DNA of 45,246 nt from the NCBI RefSeq assembly GCF_002289345.1, contig NZ_NSDG01000047.1:10809-56054 (forward strand). The letters run 5' to 3'. Below, piece after piece: positions 45,155-45,246 of this stretch (the stretch's first letter is position 1; each line of letters begins with the position of its first letter). The position numbers and the translations under genes were made by a program. The notes under the pieces are model-generated. The model searched no databases. It saw nothing but the letters and a program-made list of their open reading frames with translations, and was not told the DNA's origin. The stretch comes from Pseudoalteromonas sp. HM-SA03. Its GTDB lineage: Bacteria; Pseudomonadota; Gammaproteobacteria; Enterobacterales; Alteromonadaceae.

Positions 45155-45246
45155 CAGAGAGTTTTGGAGATAATCAGGCGAATTTACGCACCAATAGCTG
45201 GCTATTGGAAGTGAATTCAACGCAGTTAGCGCTAAAACTGGCTGCT
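45155..45246. repeat. Dispersed-type intergenic repeat at the right window edge
   Basis: It contains an 18-bp perfect palindrome CCAATAGCTGGCTATTGG (45191-45208) followed by AACGCAGTTAGCG (45219-45231), which recurs at bases 9-21 of the window. It is cut by the window edge. It looks like part of a genome-wide REP-like family. Confidence 0.45.

Noticed and set aside
1..45246. Prophage, CRISPR array, toxin-antitoxin pair or defence island
   Set aside because: No integrase, phage structural gene, regularly spaced repeats or recognisable defence genes were found; the YqjE holin-family protein is part of a stress operon.

Overview
The window looks like chromosomal DNA of a marine gammaproteobacterium of the order Alteromonadales, most likely Pseudoalteromonas. 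This rests on moderate-to-low GC, the syd-queF, metE/metR and tamA-tamB gene sets, and the many Alteromonadales-type hypothetical proteins. There is no prophage, CRISPR array, rRNA or tRNA. The only mobile-looking element is a short MITE-like repeat.

Layout. (1) 1-5.6 kb: a very GGA-rich CsrB-type regulatory RNA on the minus strand, with its terminator and an upstream GacA/UvrY-type box; then a GNAT acetyltransferase, three small conserved genes (DUF2789, an unknown, a DUF2310 Zn-ribbon protein), syd and queF. In E. coli csrB also lies beside syd and queF. (2) 4.8-11.9 kb: a tight minus-strand operon tamA-tamB-(frameshifted periplasmic solute-binding-type gene)-(secreted cyclophilin). (3) 12-18.7 kb: rraB, radD, a short H-NS, pyrC and a GAF-GAF-GGDEF-EAL protein whose stop codon lies inside the end of a 313-bp MITE-like element. 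(4) 18.7-23.6 kb: divergent metE/metR with MetJ-type met boxes at both ends of the shared intergenic region, an ElyC-like protein, and a Lys/Ala-rich unknown. (5) 23.7-25.3 kb: a chemoreceptor.

(6) 25.4-35.9 kb is the most interesting part. It holds an envelope/general stress gene set: DUF2383, DUF1328, a small lipoprotein, an MscS channel, a two-BON-domain periplasmic protein, an 8-stranded-type outer-membrane protein, and YqjD/YqjE/YqjK-like membrane proteins. Next to it is a minus-strand signalling operon: an NtrC-type sigma-54 activator, a free-standing 71-aa histidine-kinase DHp-like protein, a CHASE3 kinase, a single-domain receiver, and a REC-HisKA-HATPase-REC-REC hybrid kinase. Three stress transcription units carry good -24/-12 (sigma-54) promoters, each with one or two upstream copies of a GTAATATTTAC-like motif. 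I infer that the neighbouring activator controls them as a self-contained regulon.

(7) 36-45.2 kb: a fused membrane/dual-specificity phosphatase/diacylglycerol-kinase-like protein, a small membrane protein, smrA, a possible 44-aa ORF, a GhrA-like 2-hydroxyacid dehydrogenase, an OlsF-like double acyltransferase (ornithine lipid synthesis), a membrane-anchored thioredoxin, a TonB-dependent receptor and the parvulin PpiC. Both window ends carry copies of a short dispersed-type repeat.

All functional calls are from reading protein motifs and DNA patterns by eye. No database search was possible.
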